A stretch of 64,000 nt of DNA from Arthrobacter sp. cf158 (lineage in GTDB: Bacteria; Actinomycetota; Actinomycetes; Actinomycetales; Micrococcaceae): positions 62,001 to 126,000 of the forward strand of contig NZ_FNNR01000010.1 in the NCBI RefSeq assembly GCF_900106835.1, read 5' to 3'. The position numbers were made by a program, and so were the translations under genes. Of the stretch, positions 7,240 to 15,507 are shown piece after piece (the stretch's first letter is position 1; every line of letters starts with the position of its first letter). Under the pieces are notes generated by a model that did no database searches, had not been told where the DNA came from, and saw only the letters and a list, made by a program, of their open reading frames with translations.

Positions 7240-8925
7240 CTAGTGGCCCTGGAACGCCTCAGCCAGCCACCACGAGCCGCCGTCGGAGGCGATTTTGGCG
7301 TCGATGACGAGCGGGCGGTCTTGGGTGCCGGCTTCATAGCCGGCTATCCACGGGCGGATGGCCTCCAGGTCCGCAAGCGTCCGGACGGTCACGCCTTCGG
7401 CCCCGAATCCGCGGGCAATCGCGGCTATGTCCGTGTCCGGGAACACCACGCTGGAGAGGTCCTCCTCCGAATGTTCCGCAGCGAAGTGGTGGACTTCGGC
7501 TCCGTAGGCGGCATCGTTGCACACGATGCACACCAGCGGCAGCTGCAGCCTTGCTGCGGTTTCCAGCTCACTGATTCCCATGAGGAATCCGCCGTCGCCC
7601 GCCCCGAGGATCGGCAGCCGGTGCGGTTGGGCCAGTGCGGCGCCGATGGCTGTGTACAGGCCCAGTCCGATCGCCTGAAAGGCCTGCGTGAAGCAGAACC
7701 CGAACTCGTCCGGCACCGCAAGGTATTGGCTGGGATAGCCCATGAAGTTGCCGGAATCGACCGCCACGATCCTCTCCGCCGGGAGCATGGAATCGAGTTC
7801 GCGGGTGAGGACGCGCGGGTCAATTGAGGTGGCCGTGGACAGGTCTTCCGTCTCCACATCCCGCCACCGCGAGCCCTGTTTGATGGCCAGGGCGTTGGCT
7901 TCGGTGCGGTACTTTTCGGCCGGTTCGGGTTGCAGGCCGCGCAGCGTCTCCAAAGCATCCACGGCGGCCAGCGCCGAATCACCCAAGACGCCCAGAGTGA
8001 TAGGCCGGTTGGCGCCCAGGGCGGAATCCTCGACGTCGATCTGCACAACCTTGGCGCCGGCGGATATGAGTCGCCCGTGCCGCATGGTCCACATGTTCAG
8101 CGCGCAACCCCAGCCCACGATCAGGTCCGCGCCGCTGATCAACTCCGCTGTGACAGGGGATGAGAAGCCGCCGGAGATACCCAGATTGTGCGGGTCGCCG
8201 TTGAACAGGCCGCTCGCCACCGCGGACGTTGCCACCAGCGCCCCGGCGTGCTGCGCCAGCGCCAGAATTTGCTCGCCCGCACCACGCCCACCACGCCCGG
8301 CGACGAACACCGGCCGCTCAGCCTGCGCGATCAGGGCGGCCAGTTGCTCCATGGCGGCTGCGTCGGGGCGCACCTTCAGCTGTTGAGGCACGACGACGGC
8401 GCCCACCTCGTCCCCGGCGGTGGGGGTTGTGGCATTTTGGACATCCAACGGCAAGCTGAGGACCACGGTTCGGCGCTCATTCACCGCAGTCCGGAAGGCC
8501 CTGACGGTATCGGCAACGGCTGTTGCGGGGGAGTGGATGCGTTCCGCTACCGCACCCACGCTGCGGGCCAAGGAGTCCTGATCGATCTTGAAGTTGGAAC
8601 GGATGGCCGCGGCCTGGGTATCGGCAGTCAGCACGATCATGGGCGTCCGGCTTTTCGCTGCCTCACCGATCCCCGTGATGGCGTTGCTCAGCCCACAGCC
8701 TTGGTGCGTGGTGACCACGCCAACCTTGCCGGACATCCGGGAATAGGCATCTGCCATGGTGGCCGCGCCGCCCTCGTGCCGCGCGGCGGTGAACGGGATG
8801 CCTTCAGCCATGAGGGCGCTGGTCACGTCGAAGTTGCCGCTGCCTACCACTCCAAAGACATGCCCGACGCCGAGCTTCGCCAGCGTCCTGCTGACCAGAG
8901 TGGAAACCCTTGGCTGCTCACTCAT
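7240..8925 (-). CDS. Thiamine-diphosphate-dependent enzyme, possible isatinate (2-aminophenylglyoxylate) decarboxylase
   Basis: A 561-residue enzyme of the acetolactate synthase/benzoylformate decarboxylase superfamily. The N-terminal Pyr domain contains the conserved Glu in ARHEGGAATMADAY. The central domain is near residues 190-330. The PP domain has the ThDP/Mg motif GDGGFLMGISELETAARL to CNDAAYG. Its start overlaps the stop of the isatin-hydrolase-like gene by 4 nt, so the two are translationally coupled. Isatinate is a 2-oxo acid with an aryl group, as in benzoylformate, so decarboxylation of isatinate fits both family and context. This assignment is inference; an acetolactate-synthase-like or other 2-oxo acid role is possible. 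Confidence 0.8.
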   Translation of the reverse strand: MSEQPRVSTLVSRTLAKLGVGHVFGVVGSGNFDVTSALMAEGIPFTAARHEGGAATMADAYSRMSGKVGVVTTHQGCGLSNAITGIGEAAKSRTPMIVLTADTQAAAIRSNFKIDQDSLARSVGAVAERIHSPATAVADTVRAFRTAVNERRTVVLSLPLDVQNATTPTAGDEVGAVVVPQQLKVRPDAAAMEQLAALIAQAERPVFVAGRGGRGAGEQILALAQHAGALVATSAVASGLFNGDPHNLGISGGFSSPVTAELISGADLIVGWGCALNMWTMRHGRLISAGAKVVQIDVEDSALGANRPITLGVLGDSALAAVDALETLRGLQPEPAEKYRTEANALAIKQGSRWRDVETEDLSTATSIDPRVLTRELDSMLPAERIVAVDSGNFMGYPSQYLAVPDEFGFCFTQAFQAIGLGLYTAIGAALAQPHRLPILGAGDGGFLMGISELETAARLQLPLVCIVCNDAAYGAEVHHFAAEHSEEDLSSVVFPDTDIAAIARGFGAEGVTVRTLADLEAIRPWIAGYEAGTQDRPLVIDAKIASDGGSWWLAEAFQGH

Positions 8926-9713
8926 GCCGTCTCCACCGCGACTTTTTCCACCAGTGCATACACGCGGCTGGGGCTTCCGGTGCCACCAACAATCGGCAGC
9001 GGAGCCACCACCAGGGTGGCACCCGTGACGGGGAGCCGGTCCACATTCCGGAGTGACGTGACGCCGTACTTGTCCGCGCCCAGCAGGAACGAATGGACGG
9101 GGAACATGGGATCCAAGGCGCCCGCCTGTCCCGCATCAATGCCCACGGTTTCCACGCCGAAACCGCTGATCGAGGCATTTCCGGCGAGCCACTTGGCACC
9201 TGCCGCAGAGACCCCGGGAGTGTGGGGTCCGGCGTCGTCCGCGTTGACGAAAGCGGCAGCGTCAGCGCCACGGGCCGCCCACCCGGTCCGGAAGATGATC
9301 CAGCAGTTTTCCGGGAACGCGCCGTGATCCTCCTGCCACTGCTCAAAATGCTCTGGTTCCAGGAGGAAATCCGGGTCCGCGGAGACGTCGGCGGTCTTGT
9401 CGATCACCGCTACGGGACCCACCAAGCGGTGTGGTTCTATCTGGTCCACTGACTTGCCGTCCTTGCCTGTGATCCAGTGGACCGGTGCGTCCAGGTGCGT
9501 CCCGGCGTGCTCACCCACGGTGACGTCGTTCCACGCCCAGGCGGGGCCGGCGTCGTCGAAATTGCTCACCGGCGACACGGAGAGTCCCACGGTGTTCGCG
9601 AACGGCTGGGGCAGGTTCAGGATGGGGGTTTCGGAACTGAGCGGTGTGGTGAGGTCGAGGATCTCCACCGAACCATTCGAAAGGGCTGCGGTGAGCCCGG
9701 CCAGAACAGACAT
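8922..9713 (-). CDS. Cyclase-family metal hydrolase, probable isatin hydrolase
   Basis: A 263-residue protein of the cyclase/kynurenine-formamidase superfamily. The signature HAGTHLDAPVHW supplies the metal-binding His, Asp and His residues. Features I associate with bacterial isatin hydrolase are also present: GPAWAWNDV upstream of the metal motif, ETVGIDAGQ and GSPSRVYALVE. Isatin hydrolase opens isatin to isatinate using Mn2+. It follows the FAD oxidoreductase gene by 7 nt and overlaps the ThDP enzyme gene, so the metabolite order ring-oxidation, ring-opening, decarboxylation follows gene order. Kynurenine formamidase or another cyclic amide hydrolase is the main alternative. Confidence 0.8.
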   Translation of the reverse strand: MSVLAGLTAALSNGSVEILDLTTPLSSETPILNLPQPFANTVGLSVSPVSNFDDAGPAWAWNDVTVGEHAGTHLDAPVHWITGKDGKSVDQIEPHRLVGPVAVIDKTADVSADPDFLLEPEHFEQWQEDHGAFPENCWIIFRTGWAARGADAAAFVNADDAGPHTPGVSAAGAKWLAGNASISGFGVETVGIDAGQAGALDPMFPVHSFLLGADKYGVTSLRNVDRLPVTGATLVVAPLPIVGGTGSPSRVYALVEKVAVETA

Positions 9714-9720
9714 TGTTCTC

Positions 9721-11352
9721 CTATCGCTTGCTTAATTTCAGTGCTGCTTGGATGCGGGAAAATCGTGAAGGCTTGGCGGTCAGTTTCTGCGCCACCAGGT
9801 GTCCGGAGCCCCCGGAAAGCCCGGGGCCGGGGTGGGTTGACGCGCCGATGTGCCAGAGACCCTCGACGGCGGTCCGGTGACCTGCCGCTTCCGGGAAGGG
9901 GCGCCAGAGGAGGTTTTGGAATAACTCAGCGGAGCCACCGTAAGGATCGCCGTTCACAGCGTTGGGATTGGCAGCAGCCAAGTCAGTCGGGGCGATGACA
10001 TCCGACGCCAGAACCGTAGCTTTGGTGCCGGGTGCGAACTGCTCCAGCCGGGTGAGGATCCGGTCCAGGTAGGCCTGTTTCAGTTCTTCGGTCCAGCCGC
10101 CGCTGACGTCGAGTTCTCCGGCAGCGTCACCCACCGGAATGAAGGGGACTTCCTGGAGTTGCAGCCACAATGTGGCCTTGCCCTCCGGTGCCCGGGACGG
10201 ATCCAGGACGCATTGCTGGCCCACCACCACCGTGGGTTCCTTTGGCAGCAACCCGGCCTCAGCCTGGGCGCACGCGACCCCCGTGCTGTCCGAGCCGTTG
10301 CTGATGTGCACCAGCGGAACGCGATTGAGCCTGGGATCAAGCCACTCCACGGGCTTGTCCAAGGCCACGTGGATTTGCATGGCTCCGCGGCCGTTTTGGT
10401 ATTTCCCTGCGGCCCGGGCGGTCGCCGCAGGAGGCTGGCGGAGCAGCTGTGTGTAGAGGGCCTGCGGCGAAACGTTGGCGAGCACGATGTCAGCAGTGAC
10501 CACACCCTGGGAGGTCCGGACGCCGGTCACAGCTGTGCCCGAAACCAGGATCTCCTCAGCCTCGGTGCCCAGCAGGATCCGGACCCCGTTGTCACGCAAC
10601 AGCGACTCAAAAGCCGCTACAAACCGCGAAGCCCCGCCTTTCACCACTGGGAGCCCGAAGCCATGCATGCTCATGGCCATCACTGGCAGCATCACACCGC
10701 CAGTGGCCTGGTCCGGACCCAGCCCGGCATGAAGCAACCAGGGTGACCAGAGCTGATCCGCTTCCCAGCCATCAAAGCGGCTCCGGACGTAGTTCCGGCC
10801 GCTCATCACGGAGTCCCGGACAAAGGCCTCCGTTCCGGCCAGCCGCCCACGCCGCACGGCCCCGAAGGCAATCTTCGCTACCTCGGCAAACGATCGCAGC
10901 TCAGCCCCAAACGCCCCGAAGACGGTGCCGGCATTGCGGCCCAGATCATCGAGCATGGCCAGGTAAGCTGCCTGATCCCGTGGCTCTTTGAAAGCAGCGG
11001 CTGTCTCTGCCGGAGCCCGGTGCGCGATCACCACGCGGTGGGCGCCCGTGGCGGGATCCGCGGCGACGCTTGCCGTCACCTCAGCCGTGGTGTTGCAGTA
11101 TTCCAGCCCCCTGGCGTGCAGCTCCTTTCCCAGTGCCGAATACGCGCCACCTGACACAAACAGTGGATGCCAGGAGGAGAAAGTGTCGTGGACAAAACCT
11201 GGCAGGGTCCGCTCCGCGGAGTGGATGAACCCGCCCAGCCGGTCCGCGCGCTCGATGATGCACACCCGTTTTCCGTCCAGGGCGAGCTCGGCTGCCGCCA
11301 CCAGGGAATTGATGCCGGAGCCAATGATCGCGATGTCAACAGGATCGTCCAT
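9721..11352 (-). CDS. NAD(P)/FAD-dependent oxidoreductase, CrtI/phytoene-desaturase-like
   Basis: About 543 residues from the ATG at 11352, which follows AAAGGAA by seven nucleotides; a GTG five codons earlier is possible. The N-terminus has the FAD-binding IIGSGINSLVAAAELA and a following acidic strand end (IIERADRLGG). The C-terminal part GLWHIGASTHPGPGLSGGSGH matches the CrtI/carotenoid-oxidoreductase and pyridine-nucleotide-disulfide family. No carotenoid genes are nearby. Set between a two-component-type monooxygenase and an isatin-hydrolase-like gene, it may oxidise a hydroxylated indole intermediate. That role is inference. Confidence 0.8.
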   Translation of the reverse strand: MDDPVDIAIIGSGINSLVAAAELALDGKRVCIIERADRLGGFIHSAERTLPGFVHDTFSSWHPLFVSGGAYSALGKELHARGLEYCNTTAEVTASVAADPATGAHRVVIAHRAPAETAAAFKEPRDQAAYLAMLDDLGRNAGTVFGAFGAELRSFAEVAKIAFGAVRRGRLAGTEAFVRDSVMSGRNYVRSRFDGWEADQLWSPWLLHAGLGPDQATGGVMLPVMAMSMHGFGLPVVKGGASRFVAAFESLLRDNGVRILLGTEAEEILVSGTAVTGVRTSQGVVTADIVLANVSPQALYTQLLRQPPAATARAAGKYQNGRGAMQIHVALDKPVEWLDPRLNRVPLVHISNGSDSTGVACAQAEAGLLPKEPTVVVGQQCVLDPSRAPEGKATLWLQLQEVPFIPVGDAAGELDVSGGWTEELKQAYLDRILTRLEQFAPGTKATVLASDVIAPTDLAAANPNAVNGDPYGGSAELFQNLLWRPFPEAAGHRTAVEGLWHIGASTHPGPGLSGGSGHLVAQKLTAKPSRFSRIQAALKLSKR

Positions 11353-11372
11353 AGCCGTTCCTTTCACGGTGC

Positions 11373-13100
11373 CTAGAAATCCGGGTGGCTGGCGGTGGCG
11401 TGGTACTTGCCGGCATGGAACACCAGGGGAGCGCCGCCGTCGTAGTTGTAGCTTTCCACTTCACCCACGTAGATGACGTGGTCGCCGGCGTCATGCCGCG
11501 AGACCGTACGGCACTGGAACGTAGCCACAGCGCCGTCCAACAACGGGACACCGGCGATGCCCTCGGTGGTCTCCGCGCCTGCGAATTTGTCAGAGGCAGG
11601 CGTGGCGAACTGGCGGGAGAGGACGTGTTGGTCGCTGGCCAGGATATTGATGGCAAAGTGCGTAGCGTCCTCGAAATCACCCAGGCTGGGCGCGCGCTTG
11701 CTGGGGCACCAGAGCACCAGCGGGGGCTCCATGGACACGGACGTGAAGGAATTCGCGGTCATGCCCACTTTCCGGCCATCGGCGGCCACGGTGGTCACCA
11801 CCGTGACGCCTGTGGCGAACTGGCCCAGCGCACCCCGGAAATCCCGGATGTCGAAGACGGCGGTATCGTCTTCCTTGCGGGCCTGCATGAAATCGGCGGC
11901 GGCGGTGGGGTCGAACCACCACGGGTACGACGTCCGGGGATCGTCAAAGCCGCCCACAATGCTCGCCGCCAGCGCCGGATGCCCGGCAGCCTCGCGCAGC
12001 AGCGTCTGCTGGTGGTCCCTGCGGGGCTTAAGGAGATCGTTGGTCCACTCCACCGCCCATTGCCCCCAGCCGCGCCAGAACTCGTCAAACGTCCGTTCCA
12101 TCCACGCGCGGTCAAAGGGCTGCTGCCCGCGGCGAACAATCGAATCGAGATAGTACTTGGCGGCCAGCGTGGCGTTGTTGGAACCCTGGCCGGTGAGGGG
12201 ATCGTTGAGGACCACGGCGTCGCCCAGCCCGAACACCAGCTTCCCGTTATCGAGTTCGCCGACCGCGGACCTCACCGTAGGCGTGATACGCCCCAGGAGC
12301 GTGGCGCCGCTGTCGGTGAGCTCGGCGCCCACGAAGTTTTCGGTCTCGTGCGGGAAGTGGTCGCGCAGAATCTCCAGGGAGCGTTCAAGCTGCTCTTCGG
12401 GACTTCCGACGTCGGTCCAACGGTCCATGGGGCCGCCCACCATGCCTTCGAACACCATCATGCGGCACGGGCCGGAGACAGTGAGGCCCGGAAACGTGAA
12501 GAACTCGCCGACGCCGGGGGCCATGGACATGCGGATGGCGTCGCCCTCCGGTTCGGTGCTGCTGGAGGACGTGACGTAGTTCAGTGCCAGGACCCGTTGC
12601 GGCCGGTCGAAGGGCGACTTTGCCTTGTCCCGCGGGAAAATTTGGCCGATCTCGCCCTTGCCCGTGCTGACGATGACCAGCTCGTAGTCGCGGGCCAGTT
12701 CTTCGAGCATGCGCGGGGTGACCTTCTCTATCCGGAAGTCCCCGCCGCCTGCCACGAACGTCTCAATCCAGAGGGCACTCTTGATTCGCTGGTCAATGGA
12801 TCGGGCGGGACCATCCAGGGGAGCTTGCCACTCGATGGGTTCCTCGGCTTCCACACGGAGCCGGATGGAGTTGATGTCCGGCACTGATCCGGAATCGTAG
12901 AACTCCGTGAGTGCCGTTCCCAAGTGGGCCTCGGCGTCCAGGGCTGTGGAGAACATGCACTGGCTGGACATGACTTTGCCGGTGCGGATTTGGGCTGCCG
13001 AACGGTCTGACAACAGCGTCACCGCATAGCCGTCCCGCTGCAGCCCCAAGGCCAGTTGGGCGCCGGATTCGCCGGCCCCGACGATTGCTATTTTTCGCAT
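11373..13100 (-). CDS. styA2B: Fused styrene/indole monooxygenase and flavin reductase (StyA2B type)
   Basis: A 575-residue fusion. Residues 1 to about 405 form a group E flavoprotein monooxygenase (IAIVGAGESGAQLALGLQ; the substrate half carries SSQCMFSTALDAE and GQGSNNATLAAKYY). From about residue 418 to the end is an NAD(P)H:flavin reductase domain of the StyB/HpaC type (RDFRGALGQFATGVTVVTT, MTANSFTSVSMEPPLVLWC). The single-chain architecture is known from StyA2B of Rhodococcus opacus 1CP, where it works with a separate StyA1. Exactly that partner lies 27 nt upstream here. The enzymes epoxidise styrene or indole; the isatin-type neighbours favour indole. Confidence 0.9.
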   Translation of the reverse strand: MRKIAIVGAGESGAQLALGLQRDGYAVTLLSDRSAAQIRTGKVMSSQCMFSTALDAEAHLGTALTEFYDSGSVPDINSIRLRVEAEEPIEWQAPLDGPARSIDQRIKSALWIETFVAGGGDFRIEKVTPRMLEELARDYELVIVSTGKGEIGQIFPRDKAKSPFDRPQRVLALNYVTSSSSTEPEGDAIRMSMAPGVGEFFTFPGLTVSGPCRMMVFEGMVGGPMDRWTDVGSPEEQLERSLEILRDHFPHETENFVGAELTDSGATLLGRITPTVRSAVGELDNGKLVFGLGDAVVLNDPLTGQGSNNATLAAKYYLDSIVRRGQQPFDRAWMERTFDEFWRGWGQWAVEWTNDLLKPRRDHQQTLLREAAGHPALAASIVGGFDDPRTSYPWWFDPTAAADFMQARKEDDTAVFDIRDFRGALGQFATGVTVVTTVAADGRKVGMTANSFTSVSMEPPLVLWCPSKRAPSLGDFEDATHFAINILASDQHVLSRQFATPASDKFAGAETTEGIAGVPLLDGAVATFQCRTVSRHDAGDHVIYVGEVESYNYDGGAPLVFHAGKYHATASHPDF

Positions 13101-13127
13101 GGTTGAGTCCTTGATGGCAGGGGTGTG

Positions 13128-14369
13128 CTAAGAAACCTTGGCGGCAGAAAGGCTGGCCAGATAGTCGGCGGCTTTGTCCGGGTACATGAACCAGTCCTGG
13201 AATTCCGGGGGATGGTTGAAGCCATTGGCGAAGCGGTGCGCGATGTGCGGCTCTTGGTTTGCTGCGCCCAGGAGCTCCAGGACGTGCGGCGGTGGTGGGG
13301 CCAGGAGGGCATTTGTCCAGTGTGCAACGTGCTGTGCGTAATCCCAATAGCGCTCGAACGTGGTCTGCATAAACGGCGCATCGAAGACGCCACCACCGTG
13401 CTGGATGATGCTCTCCAGATACGACGCCGCACACTTGCTCGCATTGTTGGAGCCCTGCCCGGTGATGGGATCGTTCAAAACCACGACGTCGGCCAGGCCC
13501 AGTACCTGCCGGCCGCTCGGCAAGGTGGCAATCGGGTGGCGGACGGTGGGGGCGAAACGGCCCTGAAGGACGCCGTTGGGATCGGTGAGTTCGACGTCCG
13601 TGGCACGCTCGGCCTCCCACGGCAGGAAGGTTTTCAGGATGTTCGTGGAGTTCTCCAGATGCTCCTCCGGGCTGAGCCCCTTCCAGGTGTCCATGGGGCC
13701 GCCGGGCACGCCTTCGAAGACCATGATTTCGCAGGGGCCGGTGGTGGTGAGTGCGGGGAAAACGAAGTACTCGCCCACGCCGGGGATGAGATTGAACGAG
13801 ACCGCTGAGTACTCTTCGCGGGGCTTCAGGCCTGTCACGTAGGTCAATGCCAGTGCTCGCTGGGGAGCATCGTAGGTGCTGCGTTCGGCATCGCGGGTGA
13901 ACAGTTGGGCGATCTCACCTTTGCCGGCGGCCACGATCACCAGATCCGAGTTCTGCGTGTACTTCTCCAGCTCGGCTACGCCCGCGTCTTCGAAGACCAG
14001 CTCTCCGCCGCGTGCCGTGAACTCCTCCATGAACCGCGGGAATTTCACCCGCTGATCGACGGACTTGGCGTGGTTGTCCAGGCGTGACGCCCAGCTGATC
14101 GCCTTCTCGCCGGGGAGTTCGGGGTGCGGGATGGTGAACGAGATGCCGTCCACGGTGGGTGCATCCGGCCAGAAATCGAGCCCCAGTGCCCGCTCGTGCT
14201 CCAGGGCATTGTGGAAAATACACTGGCTGGAAGCTACTTTGCCCCCAGCGATTTCCTCGGGTGTGCGGTTGGAAATGGTGGTCACCTGGTAGCCGGCGTC
14301 CAGCAGCCCGATGCCCAGCTGCAGCCCGGACTGGCCGGCTCCGACAATGGTGATGTGACGTTGCGTCAT
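13128..14369 (-). CDS. styA1: Styrene/indole monooxygenase, stand-alone oxygenase (StyA1 type)
   Basis: A 413-residue group E FAD-dependent monooxygenase starting MTQRHITIVGAGQSGLQLG. A longer frame exists upstream, but the dinucleotide-binding motif begins at residue 6 and AGAGAAAGG-type ribosome binding sequence precedes this ATG. Conserved segments shared with the neighbouring fusion are SSQCIFHNALEHE, DAPQRALALTYVTG, GGPMDTWKGLSPEEHLE and ITGQGSNNASKCAASY. It lacks its own reductase and probably uses reduced FAD made by the StyA2B C-terminal domain. The pair StyA1/StyA2B marks self-sufficient indole or styrene monooxygenase systems in actinobacteria. Confidence 0.9.
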   Translation of the reverse strand: MTQRHITIVGAGQSGLQLGIGLLDAGYQVTTISNRTPEEIAGGKVASSQCIFHNALEHERALGLDFWPDAPTVDGISFTIPHPELPGEKAISWASRLDNHAKSVDQRVKFPRFMEEFTARGGELVFEDAGVAELEKYTQNSDLVIVAAGKGEIAQLFTRDAERSTYDAPQRALALTYVTGLKPREEYSAVSFNLIPGVGEYFVFPALTTTGPCEIMVFEGVPGGPMDTWKGLSPEEHLENSTNILKTFLPWEAERATDVELTDPNGVLQGRFAPTVRHPIATLPSGRQVLGLADVVVLNDPITGQGSNNASKCAASYLESIIQHGGGVFDAPFMQTTFERYWDYAQHVAHWTNALLAPPPPHVLELLGAANQEPHIAHRFANGFNHPPEFQDWFMYPDKAADYLASLSAAKVS

Positions 14370-14403
14370 GGTGTTGCCTTTCTCTCTTGGTCTGTTTGCG
14401 GTG

Positions 14404-15192
14404 TCAGTTGGCGGCCAGCAGTGGGATGGTTTCTTCGGCGCGTTCGGGCCCCAGCGCGGAGTAACCGCCGTCCACGGCCCAATCTGCCCCCGTGACGAAG
14501 CTGGCTTGGTCGCTGGCCAGGAAGGCGACGACGTCACCCACCTCGTGGGGGCGGCCAACCCTCTTGAGTGCATGGAAGGGGGCCGCGACGGAGTCGGTCT
14601 TCTCCAGGCTTCCGTTGCTCAGGGAGTCCATGATGTTGCTCCATACCCAGCCCGGGCTGACCGAGTTGACCCGGATGCCGTCCTCTGCGAAATCCACGGC
14701 CATGCTGCGCGTTACCTGGACCAACGCTGCCTTGCTGGCCGGGTACAGCCAGCGGCCGGTCTGGGCTACCGAGCTGGAGATCGAGGTGAAGTTGATGATG
14801 GTGCCATGTCCGGAAGCCTTGAGGTACGGCCGGGCCGCGTTGCTTGCTACCACCGCGCTCACCAGGTTGACGTTGAGGGCTTCGAGCCAGTCGGCTCGCC
14901 CGGAGGCTGCGCCATCGTCCTTGTAGGTGCAGGCGAGGTTCACCAGAATGTCCACGCTGCCGTGCTGTGCAGCCGCCCCGCTGACCAGCAGGTTCACAGC
15001 GTCATCATCAGTGATGTCCGTGTGGGAGTAGTGGACTCCCTCGCCCAGCGCAGCGGTGAGTGAACCGCCGTCGGGGTTGATATCCGCAACCACCACCGTG
15101 GCTCCGGCGTTCCGCAGTGCGGTCACCACACCCTGGCCCACCTTGGTGGCTCCACCGGTGACGATCGCTGTTCTGCCTTCGAGTGCTGCCAT
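14404..15192 (-). CDS. SDR family NAD(P)-dependent oxidoreductase
   Basis: A 262-residue classical short-chain dehydrogenase. It starts MAALEGRTAIVTGGATKVGQG, with AGAAAGGG upstream of the ATG; a longer frame would run into the promoter. The active-site YPASK and Ser in ITSIS-like NFTSISS are present, with the family ending VTGADWAVDGGYS. Similar SDRs lie in indole-oxidation gene clusters (the iif type), where they act on indole dihydrodiol-like intermediates. The gene begins 46 nt downstream of one copy of the duplicated promoter element. The specific substrate is inferred from context only. Confidence 0.87.
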   Translation of the reverse strand: MAALEGRTAIVTGGATKVGQGVVTALRNAGATVVVADINPDGGSLTAALGEGVHYSHTDITDDDAVNLLVSGAAAQHGSVDILVNLACTYKDDGAASGRADWLEALNVNLVSAVVASNAARPYLKASGHGTIINFTSISSSVAQTGRWLYPASKAALVQVTRSMAVDFAEDGIRVNSVSPGWVWSNIMDSLSNGSLEKTDSVAAPFHALKRVGRPHEVGDVVAFLASDQASFVTGADWAVDGGYSALGPERAEETIPLLAAN

Positions 15193-15225
15193 GTGCCAAA
15201 CCCTTTCTCGCGATAACGATGTTAC

Positions 15226-15251
15226 GTAAATATGACGTGCGTCATATTTAC
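15226..15251. promoter_or_regulatory. Perfect 11-bp inverted repeat, candidate operator of the indole-type operon
   Basis: GTAAATATGAC and GTCATATTTAC flank GTGC. The repeat overlaps the likely -10 region of the SDR promoter (minus strand; TATGAC or TCATAT), about 40 nt before the start codon. It is AT-rich in a GC-rich background. A repressor or AraC-type activator could bind it. The second promoter copy near 15511 keeps only the GTCATA part. Confidence 0.6.
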
Positions 15252-15316
15252 CCTGCAAGTGACTCTAGGCAGCCACTTCCGGAGGGAATATCCACTTGGC
15301 GCGGGAATTATCCGAA
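15238..15316 (-). promoter_or_regulatory. Duplicated promoter element, copy 1 (upstream of the SDR gene)
   Basis: This 79-bp segment aligns without gaps to 15508-15586; 62 of 79 positions match by hand count. It ends 46 nt before the SDR start, while copy 2 ends 42 nt before the small gene's start. The best-conserved blocks are the GTCATA end, GACTCTAG and the 14-bp core GGAATATCCACTTG. Equal spacing to two start codons suggests a shared activator, probably the divergent AraC protein. Confidence 0.7.
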
Positions 15317-15466
15317 TTACGCAGGGTCTTCCTCTTCCTCGTGCCAACCAACCCACGCCGCGGAAGTGAGGTGGGTTTCCCTGGCCTGAAGCTCCGCCGC
15401 CCAGAGTTCGAAGTGGCTCCTGTCCCATTCGTCCCTGCGGTCATGTACCACCTTGATGTTCTTCAC
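15317..15466 (-). CDS. Small acidic protein of unknown function (49 aa), first gene of the indole-type operon
   Basis: A GTG at 15466, preceded by GAGGTGAGGA, opens a 49-residue frame ending in TAA. It begins MKNIKVVHDRRDEWDRSHFE and ends in GWHEEEEDPA. It contains four tryptophans, is rich in Glu/Asp and has no hydrophobic segment. Support comes from the ribosome binding site and from an upstream copy of the same promoter element that precedes the SDR gene, at nearly the same distance. I do not recognise the family. It could be a small regulator or an accessory subunit of the oxygenase system. Confidence 0.65.
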   Translation of the reverse strand: MKNIKVVHDRRDEWDRSHFELWAAELQARETHLTSAAWVGWHEEEEDPA

Positions 15467-15507
15467 TGGTCCTCACCTCGCTTCGGCTGTTGGTATGGTT
15501 TGTGAGC

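Noticed and set aside
11385..12887. 500-codon open frame antisense to the StyA2B gene
   Set aside because: GC-rich third positions keep the opposite frame open; no family motifs and no start signal, while the minus-strand product has full domain signatures.
11373..14369. Assignment of the monooxygenase pair to styrene degradation
   Set aside because: No styrene-oxide isomerase or phenylacetaldehyde dehydrogenase is nearby, whereas an isatin-hydrolase-like gene is.
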